Part shown: piece after piece, positions 41,560 through 50,291 of the stretch
Layout: each line of letters begins with the position of its first letter
Numbering within the stretch: position 1 is the first letter of the stretch
Assembly: GCF_014649875.1 (NCBI RefSeq)
Contig: NZ_BMTW01000002.1
Coordinates: 124,001 to 188,000 of the forward strand
Source: Streptomyces rubiginosohelvolus
GTDB taxonomy: Bacteria > Actinomycetota > Actinomycetes > Streptomycetales > Streptomycetaceae
Length of the DNA: 64,000 nt
Reading direction: 5' to 3'
Notes under the pieces: generated by a model
The model's database searches: none
Told to the model about the DNA's origin: nothing
The model's input: only the letters and a program-made list of their open reading frames with translations
Made by a program: the position numbers and the translations under genes

Positions 41560-42594
41560 TCAGGACGGGCGTACGAGCAAGGCGCGCGGGCCGCGGGTGA
41601 GGAGCCCGCCCGCCACCGGGCGGAAGCCGTCGGCCCAGCGGATGCCGGGCATCGCCGTCAGCAGGGCGCGCAGGCCGTGTTCGGCCTCCAGCCTGCCGAG
41701 GAGGGCGGCGGGGCAGCCGGCCGGACCGATGAGCAGCGGGTCGCCGTCGGCGCGCAGCGGGTCGAACCGGTCGGGTGCGGCGAACCGGGCCGGGTCACGG
41801 CCCGCCGCGCCGATGAGGCAGGCGACGGGTGCGTCGGCGGGGAGCGTACCGCCGCTGACGGCGACCTCGGTGCGGGTACGGCGCAGCACGATCTGGACGG
41901 GCGGATCGCGGCGCAGCGTCTCGGCCCAGGCGCGCCCGAGCAGCGACCCGGAGCCATCGACGCACGCTTCTCCGACGGTCGCGGCGGCCAGCAGGTCGGG
42001 GTCGTCGAGCATGTTCGCGAGGAACGAGGCGAGGGCGTGCTCGCGGAGCGCGGTGGACCCGGTGCAGTCACCGGCTCCCCCGAGGGCACGCCGATGGCGG
42101 GCACCCCGGGGCAGGGTGCTCAGGTCCGGGTGGGCGAGCCCGGCCGCCGCGGCGGCGGCCCCGGCGGGCAGCCACCGGCAGAAGTCGGCGACCAGGTCCG
42201 CCTGGTCGCGCCCGGCGATCCGGCGGGCCAGGACGTACGCCGTCCGCTCGACGGCGGGGGCGGCCGTGCTCCACGGCACGGTGAGCGGGCCGCAGACCAG
42301 GCTGCCCCGGCAGAGGCCGAGCGGGACGGGGGCCCGGCCGCGCGGGGCCCCGTCGTGCGGGTAGCCGGCGAACCGGGGGTCCGTGAGGGCCAGGGCCACA
42401 TCCCCGTACCGGCTCAGCAGCCAGGCGCCGAGGGCCGGGTCGTAGCCGAGGGGGTAGTCGGTGCGCAGCAGGCGGTAGAGGCGCAGCCTGTACGGATCCG
42501 TCGTGGCCCCCGGCGCCAGCAGGCCCGGCAGGCCACCCGAGAGCCGGTGCGGACGCCGGGCGGCGGGCAGGGCGTCGGGGCGTTCGACCGGCAT
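41560..42594 (-). CDS. degenerate cytochrome P450-like protein
   Basis: A 344-residue protein with P450 traces: the K-helix ETLR at 225-228, the following VQIVLRRTRTEVAVSGGTLP strand pair and AAPDRFDPLRADGDPL. The heme region is IGPAGCPAALLG with C294, where normal P450s have F-G-x-G-x-H-x-C. The I-helix A-G-x-x-T is not seen, and the protein is about 60 residues shorter than usual. It may be a non-catalytic P450 homologue. ATG 42594 follows AGGGGGTG; it converges on treY. The neighbouring FHA gene upstream is on the same strand. Confidence 0.72.
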   Translation of the reverse strand: MPVERPDALPAARRPHRLSGGLPGLLAPGATTDPYRLRLYRLLRTDYPLGYDPALGAWLLSRYGDVALALTDPRFAGYPHDGAPRGRAPVPLGLCRGSLVCGPLTVPWSTAAPAVERTAYVLARRIAGRDQADLVADFCRWLPAGAAAAAAGLAHPDLSTLPRGARHRRALGGAGDCTGSTALREHALASFLANMLDDPDLLAAATVGEACVDGSGSLLGRAWAETLRRDPPVQIVLRRTRTEVAVSGGTLPADAPVACLIGAAGRDPARFAAPDRFDPLRADGDPLLIGPAGCPAALLGRLEAEHGLRALLTAMPGIRWADGFRPVAGGLLTRGPRALLVRPS

Positions 42595-42641
42595 CCCGCA
42601 CCCCCTGGATTTCGGTGCGCCGACGGTCGGCGCGCGTCCTC

Positions 42642-42793
42642 TCAGCGGACCACCGACGGAGGCGCGCCGCAGTCGGCGTACGGCCGTTCGGGTGAGGGTT
42701 CGCCGGGGCACACGGGGCGGATTCCGGTGGTGGGCAGGGCGCCGAGCAGCTGCGTGAAGGCCGCCAGACCCCCGCGGCAGGCGGCCGAACTCA
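42642..42793 (-). other. coding-like stretch without a clear start
   Basis: On the - strand a frame shifted from the end of the FHA gene stays open to TGA at 42644-42642. It has high third-position GC and a sensible composition (CRGGLAAFTQLLGALPTTG, then three cysteines). No ATG/GTG with a ribosome site begins it. It may be a small peptide gene, or the true end of the FHA gene after a frameshift. I could not decide. Confidence 0.25.
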
Positions 42794-43528
42794 GACAGAC
42801 GGAACGCCGGGCCCCTGCGGCGGGCGGTCGGAGCCGGGCTCCGGACGGACGGGCCCGTTCGACGGGGGTTCGGGGGCGCGCGGCGGGAGCTGGGGCGGGG
42901 CGGCGGCGGACGGCCGGGGTGCGTGCGGGGGCAGTTCGGGCAGGCGGTCCTGCGGCCGGGACGGCTGCGCCGGAAGGCGGTCCGGGGCGGTCAGGCGGAA
43001 GCTCATCCGGCCGAAGCTCACCTGATCGCCGTCGCGCACCGGGATGGAGCCGACGAGCCGCTGGCCGTTGACGCAGGTGCCGTTGGTGGAGCCGAGGTCG
43101 CGCAGCACCCAGCGGCCGTTCTGCGCGGAGAGTTCGGCGTGCAGCCGGGAGACCGTCTCGTGGTTGAGGCGCAGCCCGTTCGCCGGGTCGCGGCCGATCA
43201 GCAGCGGATACGGGCCGGGCGCGGGGAGCAGCAGCTTGGGGAGCCGCTCGGTCTGCCAGGCGCGGCGCAGCCGCCCGGGGAAGGCGGAGATCCCGCCCAC
43301 CGCGCGGACCAGTCCCGTCGACCAGCGGCCGCCGCTCTCCAGATCGGCGGTGAGGGCCGCCAGTTCCTCCGGGCGGCGGGCGACGAGGGCGAGTTCCATG
43401 CGGCGCATGAAGGTGTCGTGCGACAGCTTGCCCTGTGCGGCACCTTCTCTGAGCACGCCGACGACACGGTCGCGCTGGGCGTCCGACAGCCGCGCGGCAC
43501 TCGTGTGGAACTCGAAGGAGGATGTCAC
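42791..43528 (-). CDS. DUF1707 and FHA domain protein
   Basis: A 245-residue protein with three parts. DUF1707 (residues ~13-64) has RLSDAQRDRVVGVLREGAAQ and the typical LAALTADL end. The FHA domain (~105-180) has LIGRDPANGLRL, SRLHAEL and GSTNGTCVNG, the phosphothreonine-binding loops. A Pro-rich tail (~185-245) completes it. The FHA module reads phosphothreonine made by Ser/Thr kinases, of which two lie at the end of this window; direct partnership is not shown. ATG 43528 is supported by the domain start. Confidence 0.9.
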   Translation of the reverse strand: MTSSFEFHTSAARLSDAQRDRVVGVLREGAAQGKLSHDTFMRRMELALVARRPEELAALTADLESGGRWSTGLVRAVGGISAFPGRLRRAWQTERLPKLLLPAPGPYPLLIGRDPANGLRLNHETVSRLHAELSAQNGRWVLRDLGSTNGTCVNGQRLVGSIPVRDGDQVSFGRMSFRLTAPDRLPAQPSRPQDRLPELPPHAPRPSAAAPPQLPPRAPEPPSNGPVRPEPGSDRPPQGPGVPSV

Positions 43529-43670
43529 GTCGACGATTGTCGGGCCGAAGGGCCCGGAGTGTCCAGACGAGGCCGTGTTTCCTCCCGCGCTGACCTGCGC
43601 CGCTTTATCGCGCGACGGCCGCCGGACCCCCTTGCTAGGGTCTGCCGCTCACCCACCACGAGGAGACCGT

Positions 43671-44648
43671 GTGCCCCCTGCGCCATCCCGCCTGACGTTC
43701 CGTCCGCTGTCCGGACCAGGCGAACTCGACCTGTTCCTCCGTCTTTCGTACGTACTCGACCATGAGCTGGCCGACGACCTCGCCACCGGACTCCGCCGCC
43801 CGGAGTGGATGTGGGTCGCCCTGGACGGCGAGCGGGTCGTCGCCAGGGCCGCCTGGTGGACGAACGCGCCGGGCGGCGAGCCGGTGGCGCTGGACTTCTT
43901 CGACCTGGACGACGCGCTGCCCGCCCCGGAACGCGTCGAGATGGGCGTCCGGCTGCTGGAGACGGCGACGGCTGCTGTGGTTCCGGCCGGTGCGCAGCGG
44001 CCGGAGTACGGGCGGTTCGTACCGCCGGACTGGCGCGAGGACCCGGTGGCCCGGGAAGCCGTCGGGGCCCGGATCGCGGCGGCGGAGGCGACCGGGGCGC
44101 GGATGCTGGTGGAGCGGCTGCGGCTGGAGTGGCGCGCCGGTACGCCGGTGCCCGGGGACTCCGGCCGGCTGGTGTTCCGTCCGGTCACCGGCCGGGAGGA
44201 TCTGCTGGCGCTGATGACGCCGGTGATGGAGGGCACCCTCGACGCCCACGGGCAGGAGGACCTGGCGTCCGGGCTCGACGCCCGCGCGGCGGCCGAGAAG
44301 CACTACGACGAGGAGCTGGCGGGGTATGCGACCCCGATGGCCTGGTGGCGGATCGCCGAACTGCCCGCCGGCGAACCGGTCGGCTTCGTGATCCCGGCCC
44401 GCAACAACTACCACCCGGTCATCGCGTACATCGGGGTGCTGCCCGCCCGGCGCGGCCAGGGGTACATCGACGATCTCCTCGCCGAGGGCACCCGGGTGCT
44501 GGCGGCCGAGGGCGTGGAGCGGATCCGGGCGGCGACCGACCTCGGCAACGTACCGATGGCCAGGTCCTTCGAGCGGCTCGGGTACGTCAACTTCGAGCGG
44601 GCGTTCAACATGACGTGGGACGCGGAGAAGGGTCAGGACGAGAGCTAG
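43671..44648 (+). CDS. GNAT-family acetyltransferase (tandem paralogue 1)
   Basis: A 325-residue protein with a substrate-type N-terminal half (WMWVALDGERVVARAAWW) and a C-terminal GNAT domain whose acetyl-CoA loop is GVLPARRGQGYIDDLL; the end has GNVPMARSFERLGY. The whole protein is alignable with the gene at 44888-45799, so the two are a tandem duplication. GTG 43671 follows ACGAGGAGA. The frame is open far upstream, but that portion overlaps the divergent FHA gene. Substrate unknown. Confidence 0.87.
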   Translation: MPPAPSRLTFRPLSGPGELDLFLRLSYVLDHELADDLATGLRRPEWMWVALDGERVVARAAWWTNAPGGEPVALDFFDLDDALPAPERVEMGVRLLETATAAVVPAGAQRPEYGRFVPPDWREDPVAREAVGARIAAAEATGARMLVERLRLEWRAGTPVPGDSGRLVFRPVTGREDLLALMTPVMEGTLDAHGQEDLASGLDARAAAEKHYDEELAGYATPMAWWRIAELPAGEPVGFVIPARNNYHPVIAYIGVLPARRGQGYIDDLLAEGTRVLAAEGVERIRAATDLGNVPMARSFERLGYVNFERAFNMTWDAEKGQDES

Positions 44649-44764
44649 GACCGGTGCTGGGCGGGTCCGGAACGGCTTCCCTGATATTCGGTGGACGGCG
44701 GGCGTCGGCGGCGGCTACGGTCTGCTTCGACATCCGGCGCCCGTCGTGGAAGGAGGCGAGAGAC

Positions 44765-44851
44765 ATGCGCGCGAACAGCCGCACCACCACCCGCAGCAAC
44801 TCACTCTCGCGCTCCCGTCCCGTCCACCGGGCGGTGTCGGACCTCGTCTGA
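44765..44851 (+). CDS. 28-residue small ORF between two acetyltransferase genes
   Basis: A 28-codon ORF with an excellent ribosome site (AAGGAGG, eight bases before ATG). The product begins MRANSRTTTRSN and is rich in Ser, Thr and Arg; no hydrophobic core, Cys or known leader signature. The stop lies 36 bases before the second acetyltransferase start. The quality of the ribosome site argues that it is translated, perhaps as a leader peptide for the next gene. Function unknown. Confidence 0.55.
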   Translation: MRANSRTTTRSNSLSRSRPVHRAVSDLV

Positions 44852-44887
44852 CCGGGAGCGCGGCATTCCGTCCCGGAGGACACCTTC

Positions 44888-45799
44888 ATGACCGAGCTGG
44901 TCATCCGCGCGCTCACGCCGAGCGACGCCGCACTCTTCACCACGTTCCAGGACAGCCCCTTCGTCGGCCGGGCCGCCTTCGGCCACCACTACACGTCGAC
45001 CGCCGACGGCGGCGAGTACCGCCCCGACTGGACCTGGGTCGCCCTGCGCGACGGCAAGGTGGTCGCCAGGGCCGCCTGGTGGGGCGGGCCCGAGGACACC
45101 GAGCCCGTCGTCCTCAACTGGTTCGACTTCGCGGACGGGGAGGCGGAGGCGGGCGCCGAACTCCTGCGCCGCGCCCCGTTCGACAAGGAGTACGAGCTGA
45201 TCGCGCCCGCCGGATGGCGGGACGACCCGGCGGTGCGGGCCGCCGTCGAGGAGCGGGTCGCCGCCGCGACGGCCGCCGGGATGAAGCCGCTGGTCGAGCG
45301 CTACCGCTACCGCTGGACCCCCGGCTGCCCCCTGCCCGAGCGGACGGGCCGGCTCACCTACCGCCCGGAGCCGGACGACGCGGTCATCCTCGATGTGCTG
45401 CGCCGGGTGCACTCGGCCACGCTGGACGCCCACGCTCTCAAGGCCATCGAGGGCCCCGGCGGCCTGGACGCGGCGGCGCGCGAGGAGTTGGAGTTCTTCC
45501 ACTGGTGCCCCTCGCCGAGGGAGTGGTGGCGGCTCGCGTACACCCCGGACGGTGAGGTGGCGGGCATCCAGGTGCCCGCGCACAATCCGTCGGGGCCCTG
45601 CGTCGGCTTCATCGGGGTCGTGCCCGAGGCGCGCGGGCACGGGTACGGCTACGACCTGCTGGTGGAGTGCACACGCTTCCTGGTCGAGCAGGGCGCCGAG
45701 TTCGTCGCGGGGGCCACGGATCAGGGGAACGCGCCGATGGCCGCCGCGTTCGCCCGTGCCGGGTACCCGGTCATCCAGGAGTGGGTCCATCTGGCGTGA
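44888..45799 (+). CDS. GNAT-family acetyltransferase (tandem paralogue 2)
   Basis: A 303-residue paralogue of the gene at 43671. Shared segments include WTWVALRDGKVVARAAWW in the N-terminal half and GVVPEARGHGYGYDLL for the acetyl-CoA loop; the end has GNAPMAAAFARAGYPV. ATG 44888 follows GGAGGA. The last 29 bases overlap the 3' end of the convergent fucosidase gene. Substrate unknown; two diverged copies suggest two related substrates. Confidence 0.88.
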   Translation: MTELVIRALTPSDAALFTTFQDSPFVGRAAFGHHYTSTADGGEYRPDWTWVALRDGKVVARAAWWGGPEDTEPVVLNWFDFADGEAEAGAELLRRAPFDKEYELIAPAGWRDDPAVRAAVEERVAAATAAGMKPLVERYRYRWTPGCPLPERTGRLTYRPEPDDAVILDVLRRVHSATLDAHALKAIEGPGGLDAAAREELEFFHWCPSPREWWRLAYTPDGEVAGIQVPAHNPSGPCVGFIGVVPEARGHGYGYDLLVECTRFLVEQGAEFVAGATDQGNAPMAAAFARAGYPVIQEWVHLA

Positions 45800-46901
45800 G
45801 GGCGCCGGCCTCCTCGGCCAGCCACTCCAGGCGGAGTCGCTGCTCGGCGGGGATCGTCGCGTCCTCGCCGCGCGGCCCCACGTTGAGCAGCACGTTGCCG
45901 CCGTCGGCCGCCGTGTCGCGGACCAGTGAGGTCAGCGTCGCGCGGTCGATGAAGGCGTCCGGGCCGGAGTTGCGGTTGTAGCCGAAGCTGTGGTCGACGC
46001 CCCGGGTGATCTCGTACGGGTCGGAGCCCTCGTAGCGGGCGTACTCCGGCGTACGGAAGTCGAAGACGGGCGGTGTGCGCGGGACGAAACCTTCGCCCTG
46101 CGCCACCGTCCGGCGGTCCCACCAGTTGTACAGCGCCTTCGCGCCCGGCAGACCCAGGCCTCGCCAGTGCGGTGCGTACGGCAGCAGGCGGTCGTTGACG
46201 ACGCCGTGCGGGACGGTGAAGCGGTAGAAGTCGACGAGTGAGCGGATCTCGTCGGCGGAGGCGGGCCAGGCGATGTCGTTCCAGAGGATGTCCGGCCGGT
46301 AGCGGCGGATCAGCTCCCGCAGCTGCGCGTCGGCGTAGGCGGGGTAGCGTCCGCGCGGGACGGCGGAGAACATGTCGGCCGCCGTGCCGATGGGCCGGTC
46401 GTCGAAGGTCCAGTCGAGCCCGCCGGAGTAGTAGACGCCGAAGCGCAGGCCCTCGGCCCGTACGGCTTCGGCGAACTCGCCGACGACGTCCCGGGTGGTG
46501 TGCCAGCCGGTGCGGTGCGGGTTCTCCGTCTCCGAGGGCCAGAGGCAGAACCCGTCGTGGTGCTTGGTGACCAGGACGGCGTATCCGGCTCCCGCCTCAC
46601 GGAAGGAGCGGGCCCAGGCGGCCGGGTCCCAGCCGGTGAGCCCGTCCTCGAGGTCGCGGCCGAAGTCCGTGTAGGGGCGCTTCCCGTAGGTGGCGCGGTG
46701 GTGGGCGGAGACCGGGGAGCCGGGGAAGCGGAGCGCGTTCTCGTACCACTCCGCGTACGAGGTCCAGCCCAGCGGCGCACGCCGGCCCGCCGCCGGGAGT
46801 TCGGCGGCGGGGACGTAGGGCGGGGCCCAGCCGGGGACGGATGCGGGTGTCCAGTGAACGAAGATCCCCAGCCGGGCCCGGGACCACCATGAAGCGACCA
46901 T
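45771..46901 (-). CDS. alpha-L-fucosidase (GH29)
   Basis: A 376-residue GH29 enzyme without a signal peptide. It starts with WWSRARLGIFVHW, followed by YAVLVTKHHDGFCLWPS and the nucleophile D209 in ILWNDIAWP. The catalytic barrel is complete; the C-terminal beta-sandwich of longer fucosidases is absent. It would release alpha-L-fucose (or a similar sugar) in the cytoplasm. The gene lies 15 bases downstream of the GH1 gene on the same strand, so the two glycosidases are likely co-transcribed. Confidence 0.88.
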   Translation of the reverse strand: MVASWWSRARLGIFVHWTPASVPGWAPPYVPAAELPAAGRRAPLGWTSYAEWYENALRFPGSPVSAHHRATYGKRPYTDFGRDLEDGLTGWDPAAWARSFREAGAGYAVLVTKHHDGFCLWPSETENPHRTGWHTTRDVVGEFAEAVRAEGLRFGVYYSGGLDWTFDDRPIGTAADMFSAVPRGRYPAYADAQLRELIRRYRPDILWNDIAWPASADEIRSLVDFYRFTVPHGVVNDRLLPYAPHWRGLGLPGAKALYNWWDRRTVAQGEGFVPRTPPVFDFRTPEYARYEGSDPYEITRGVDHSFGYNRNSGPDAFIDRATLTSLVRDTAADGGNVLLNVGPRGEDATIPAEQRLRLEWLAEEAGALTPDGPTPG

Positions 46902-46916
46902 GGCGGGAAGTATTGA

Positions 46917-48335
46917 TCACTCGGGGGGTGCCGCGTAAGCCCCCTCGACCGCCGGGTTCCGCTTCTGTGTCTTCTGTTTCTGTGTCTTCTGTGTCTTCTG
47001 TGCGCGGATCAGGTCGCGGTACCAGGCGTACGAGGCCTTCGGCGTACGGGTCAGGGTCTCGTAGTCGATGTGGACCAGGCCGAACCGTTGCGAGGCCCCT
47101 TCCGTCCACTCCACGTTGTCGGTCAGCGACCAGGTGAAGTAGCCGCGTACGTCCACCCCGGCGTCCATCGCCGCGCGCAGGGCGGTGAGGTGGCTCTCCA
47201 GATAGGCGATCCGGCGGTCGTCGGCGAGGGGTTCCTCCAGGGCGCAGCCGTTCTCCGTGATGTAGAGCGGCGGGAGGCGGTCGCCGTAGCGGGTGTGCAG
47301 GGTGGTGACGATCTCGGTGAGGCCCTCGGGGACGATGGGCCAGCCGAAGCCGGTCTTCTCGTACCCCTCGATCTCCCGTATCCCGAAGGGGAGTTCGGCG
47401 GGCATGGAGAAGCCGGAGAAGGTCTCCAGGGCTTCGGGGCGGGGGGCGCCGACGAGGGTCGGGTTGTAGTAGTTGATGCCGTACCAGTCGAGCGGGGTGG
47501 AGATGACCTTCAGGTCCTCGGCGACCGGGCCCGGCATCAGGGCGGCGAGGCCGTCGTCCGGGTAGCGGCCGGTGAGGACGGGGTCGGCGAAGAGCCAGTT
47601 GGTGAGCGTGTCGTACAGCTCCGCGCCGAAGCGGTCCTCGTCGCTGTCGCCGGCCGTCCAGACCGGGGCGTGCGAGAAGGCGGCCCCGATGTTGTCGGCG
47701 CCCGCCGCGCGCAGGGCGCGGACGGCGAGGCCGTGGGCGAGGAGCTGGTGGTGGGCGGCGGGCAGGGCGTCGAAGAGGAGGGTGCGGCCGGGGGCGTGCT
47801 CGCCCAAGGCGTAGCCGAGGAGGGTGACCTCGGCGGGTTCGTTGATCGTGATCCACAGGGGGACCCGGTCGGCGAGACGTTCGGCGACGATGCCGGCGTA
47901 CTCGGCGAAGCGGTAGGCGGTGTCCCGGTCGAGCCAGCCCCCCGCTTCCTCCAGCGGGAGCGGGGTGTCCCAGTGGTAGAGGGTCGGGGCGGGGGTGATG
48001 CCGTGGGCGCACAGTTCGTCGACGAGCCGGTCGTAGAAGTCGAGCCCGTCGGCGTTGACGGCCCCGCTGCCGCCGGGCACCACGCGGGGCCAGCTGACGG
48101 AGAACCGGAAGGCGTCGGCGCCGAGCCCGGCCAGCAGGGCGACGTCCTCGCGGTAGCGGGCGTGGAAGCCGGTGCCCCGGGTGGTGTCGGTGCCGTCCTT
48201 GATCCGGCCGGGCAGCGCGGCGAAGGCGTCCCAGCCCGAGGGGCCCTTGCCGTCCGCGTCCACCGCCCCCTCGGTCTGGAACGCGGAGGCGGAGGCTCCC
48301 CAGAGGAAGCCGGGCGGGAAGATCGGCAGGGACAT
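46917..48335 (-). CDS. GH1 beta-glucosidase
   Basis: A 472-residue cytoplasmic GH1 glycosidase. It begins FPPGFLWGASASAFQTEGA, has the acid/base E166 (TINEPAE), the nucleophile E361 (YITENG) and the aglycone-site WSLTDNVEW. ATG 48335 follows GGAGG. The C-terminus, after the last barrel helix, carries a short QKT repeat (RAQKTQKTQKQKTQ) encoded by a 9-bp microsatellite. It hydrolyses beta-glucosides or related disaccharides taken up by ABC transporters. Confidence 0.94.
   Translation of the reverse strand: MSLPIFPPGFLWGASASAFQTEGAVDADGKGPSGWDAFAALPGRIKDGTDTTRGTGFHARYREDVALLAGLGADAFRFSVSWPRVVPGGSGAVNADGLDFYDRLVDELCAHGITPAPTLYHWDTPLPLEEAGGWLDRDTAYRFAEYAGIVAERLADRVPLWITINEPAEVTLLGYALGEHAPGRTLLFDALPAAHHQLLAHGLAVRALRAAGADNIGAAFSHAPVWTAGDSDEDRFGAELYDTLTNWLFADPVLTGRYPDDGLAALMPGPVAEDLKVISTPLDWYGINYYNPTLVGAPRPEALETFSGFSMPAELPFGIREIEGYEKTGFGWPIVPEGLTEIVTTLHTRYGDRLPPLYITENGCALEEPLADDRRIAYLESHLTALRAAMDAGVDVRGYFTWSLTDNVEWTEGASQRFGLVHIDYETLTRTPKASYAWYRDLIRAQKTQKTQKQKTQKRNPAVEGAYAAPPE
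46961..47002 (-). repeat. 9-bp microsatellite in the GH1 gene tail
   Basis: TCTTCTGTG-type units (one imperfect, with TTTCTG) repeat about four times on the + strand, coding QKT on the - strand. Copy number changes would keep the frame and alter only the tail of the glycosidase. Confidence 0.75.
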
Positions 48336-48506
48336 CGCGGCCTCCAGCAGCCGTACGTGGGAATCCGTATGAGCGGGCGCCTCGCCGGGCAATGATCAGG
48401 ACCAGACCTTAATCGCCGGTGGCGGGCGGCAACAGAGCCTGTCGCGAGGATCGTGGAGCCCGGCCCCGGGCGACCGCGCGCCCCGCCCAGGGACGAGGAG
48501 TGGTGG

Positions 48507-50267
48507 ATGCAGTTCGAGGTGTGGGCCCCCGACGCGGACTCGGTCGTGCTGGAGGCGGCGGACGTCCGGTCCCCCATGGAGCGTGACGCGGAGCGCGAGG
48601 GGTGGTGGACGGCTCGGGCGGAGGCCTCGGACGGGGACCGGTACGGCTTCCGGGTGGACGACGGGCCCCTCCTGCCGGACCCCCGGTCGCGGCGGCAGCC
48701 GGACGGGCCCGACGGCCCGAGCGCGGTCGTCGACCAGGAGGCGTACGCCTGGCGCAACGGGTGGGCGGGGCGCCGGCTGAACCGGGCGGTGCTGTACGAG
48801 CTGCATGTGGGGACGTACACCCCGGAGGGCACGTTCGACGCGGCGGCGGCCCGGCTGGGCCATCTGGCGGAGCTGGGGGTCACCCATGTGTCGCTGATGC
48901 CGGTGTGCCCGTTCCCGGGGGTCAACGGCTGGGGGTACGAGGGCGTCTCGCTGTGGGCGGTGCACGAGCCGTACGGCGGGCCGGAGGGACTTAAACGCTT
49001 TGTCGACACGGCCCACGAGCTGGGGCTCGGGGTGGTCCTGGACGTCGTCCACAACCACCTGGGCCCCTCCGGCAACCACCTCCCGGCCTTCGGCCCGTAC
49101 TTCACCGACACCCACCACACCCCGTGGGGCGCGGCGGTCAATCTGGACGCGCCGGGCTCGGACGAGGTGCGGGCGTTCCTGCTGGGGAGCGCCCTGGCCT
49201 GGCTGCGCGACTACCGGCTGGACGGGCTGCGGCTCGACGCGGTGCACGCACTGGCCGACACCCGGGCGCTGACGTTCCTGGAGGAGCTGTCGGCGGCGGT
49301 CGACGCGCTGGCGGTGGAGCTGGGCCGTCCGCTCGGGCTGATCGCCGAGTCCGACCTCTGCGACCCGCGCACCACGACCCCGCGCCCGGCGGGCGGCCTC
49401 GGGCTGCACGCCCAGTGGAACGACGACTTCCACCACGCCCTGCACACCGCGCTCTCCGGTGAGTCGCAGGGCTACTACGCCGACTTCGCCCGCGCCCCGC
49501 TGGCCGCCCTCGCCAAGACGGTGACGTCGGCGTTCTTCCACAACGGGACGTGGTCCAGCTTCCGGGGCCGGACCCACGGCCGCCCGGTCGACGTGTCCCG
49601 CACCCCGGCGCACCGCTTCGTCGGGTACGCGCAGACGCACGACCAGATCGGCAACCGGGCGCTGGGCGACCGGCTGGCCTCCTCCCTCTCCCCCGGCCTC
49701 CAGGCGTGCGCCGCCGCGCTCGTGCTGACCGGGCCCTTCACCCCGATGCTGTTCATGGGCGAGGAGTGGGGGGCGCGCACCCCGTGGCAGTTCTTCACCG
49801 ACCACACGGATCCGGAGCTGGCCGAGGCCGTACGCAACGGCAGGCGGCGGGAGTTCGGGGCGCACGGCTGGGCGGAGGAGGAGATCCCCGACCCGCAGGA
49901 CCCGGCGACCCGGGACCGGTCCTGCCTCGACTGGTCCGAGCCGGAGCGCGAACCGCACGCACGGCTGCTCGCCTGGTATCGCGAACTGATCGCGCTGCGG
50001 CGGACGTTGCCCGATCTGCACGACCCGGATCTGGCGGCGGTGAAGACCGCGTTCGACGAGGACGCGCGGTGGTTCGCGTACCGCAGGGGGGATCTGCGGG
50101 TCGTGGTGAACCTGGCGGACAAGCCCGCGGCGATCCCGCTCGGCCTCGGACGCCACCGCCGCTCCGGGGGGCGGGTGCTGGCGGCCTGGGAACCGGTCGA
50201 GGCACCGGGTCCTGACGGGGTGCTGCACCTGCCGCCGGAGTCGTGCGTGGTGCTCGCGGACGACTGA
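48507..50267 (+). CDS. treZ: malto-oligosyltrehalose trehalohydrolase
   Basis: A 586-residue GH13 enzyme that cuts free trehalose from the end made by TreY. An N-terminal CBM48-like domain (FEVWAPDADSVVLEA) precedes the barrel, with D244 (LRLDAVHAL), E281 (LIAESD) and D379 (QTHDQIGNR). The YELHVGTYTPEGTFDAA segment is typical of TreZ. ATG 48507 follows GACGAGGAG. It is 7 kb from treY, with unrelated genes between. Confidence 0.93.
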   Translation: MQFEVWAPDADSVVLEAADVRSPMERDAEREGWWTARAEASDGDRYGFRVDDGPLLPDPRSRRQPDGPDGPSAVVDQEAYAWRNGWAGRRLNRAVLYELHVGTYTPEGTFDAAAARLGHLAELGVTHVSLMPVCPFPGVNGWGYEGVSLWAVHEPYGGPEGLKRFVDTAHELGLGVVLDVVHNHLGPSGNHLPAFGPYFTDTHHTPWGAAVNLDAPGSDEVRAFLLGSALAWLRDYRLDGLRLDAVHALADTRALTFLEELSAAVDALAVELGRPLGLIAESDLCDPRTTTPRPAGGLGLHAQWNDDFHHALHTALSGESQGYYADFARAPLAALAKTVTSAFFHNGTWSSFRGRTHGRPVDVSRTPAHRFVGYAQTHDQIGNRALGDRLASSLSPGLQACAAALVLTGPFTPMLFMGEEWGARTPWQFFTDHTDPELAEAVRNGRRREFGAHGWAEEEIPDPQDPATRDRSCLDWSEPEREPHARLLAWYRELIALRRTLPDLHDPDLAAVKTAFDEDARWFAYRRGDLRVVVNLADKPAAIPLGLGRHRRSGGRVLAAWEPVEAPGPDGVLHLPPESCVVLADD

Positions 50268-50291
50268 ACTCCCTCATCCGCGCTCCCGCTC

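Noticed and set aside
42700-42760. LPxTG sortase motif in the coding-like stretch (LPTTG)
   Set aside because: It is not followed by a hydrophobic helix and basic tail, so it is chance.
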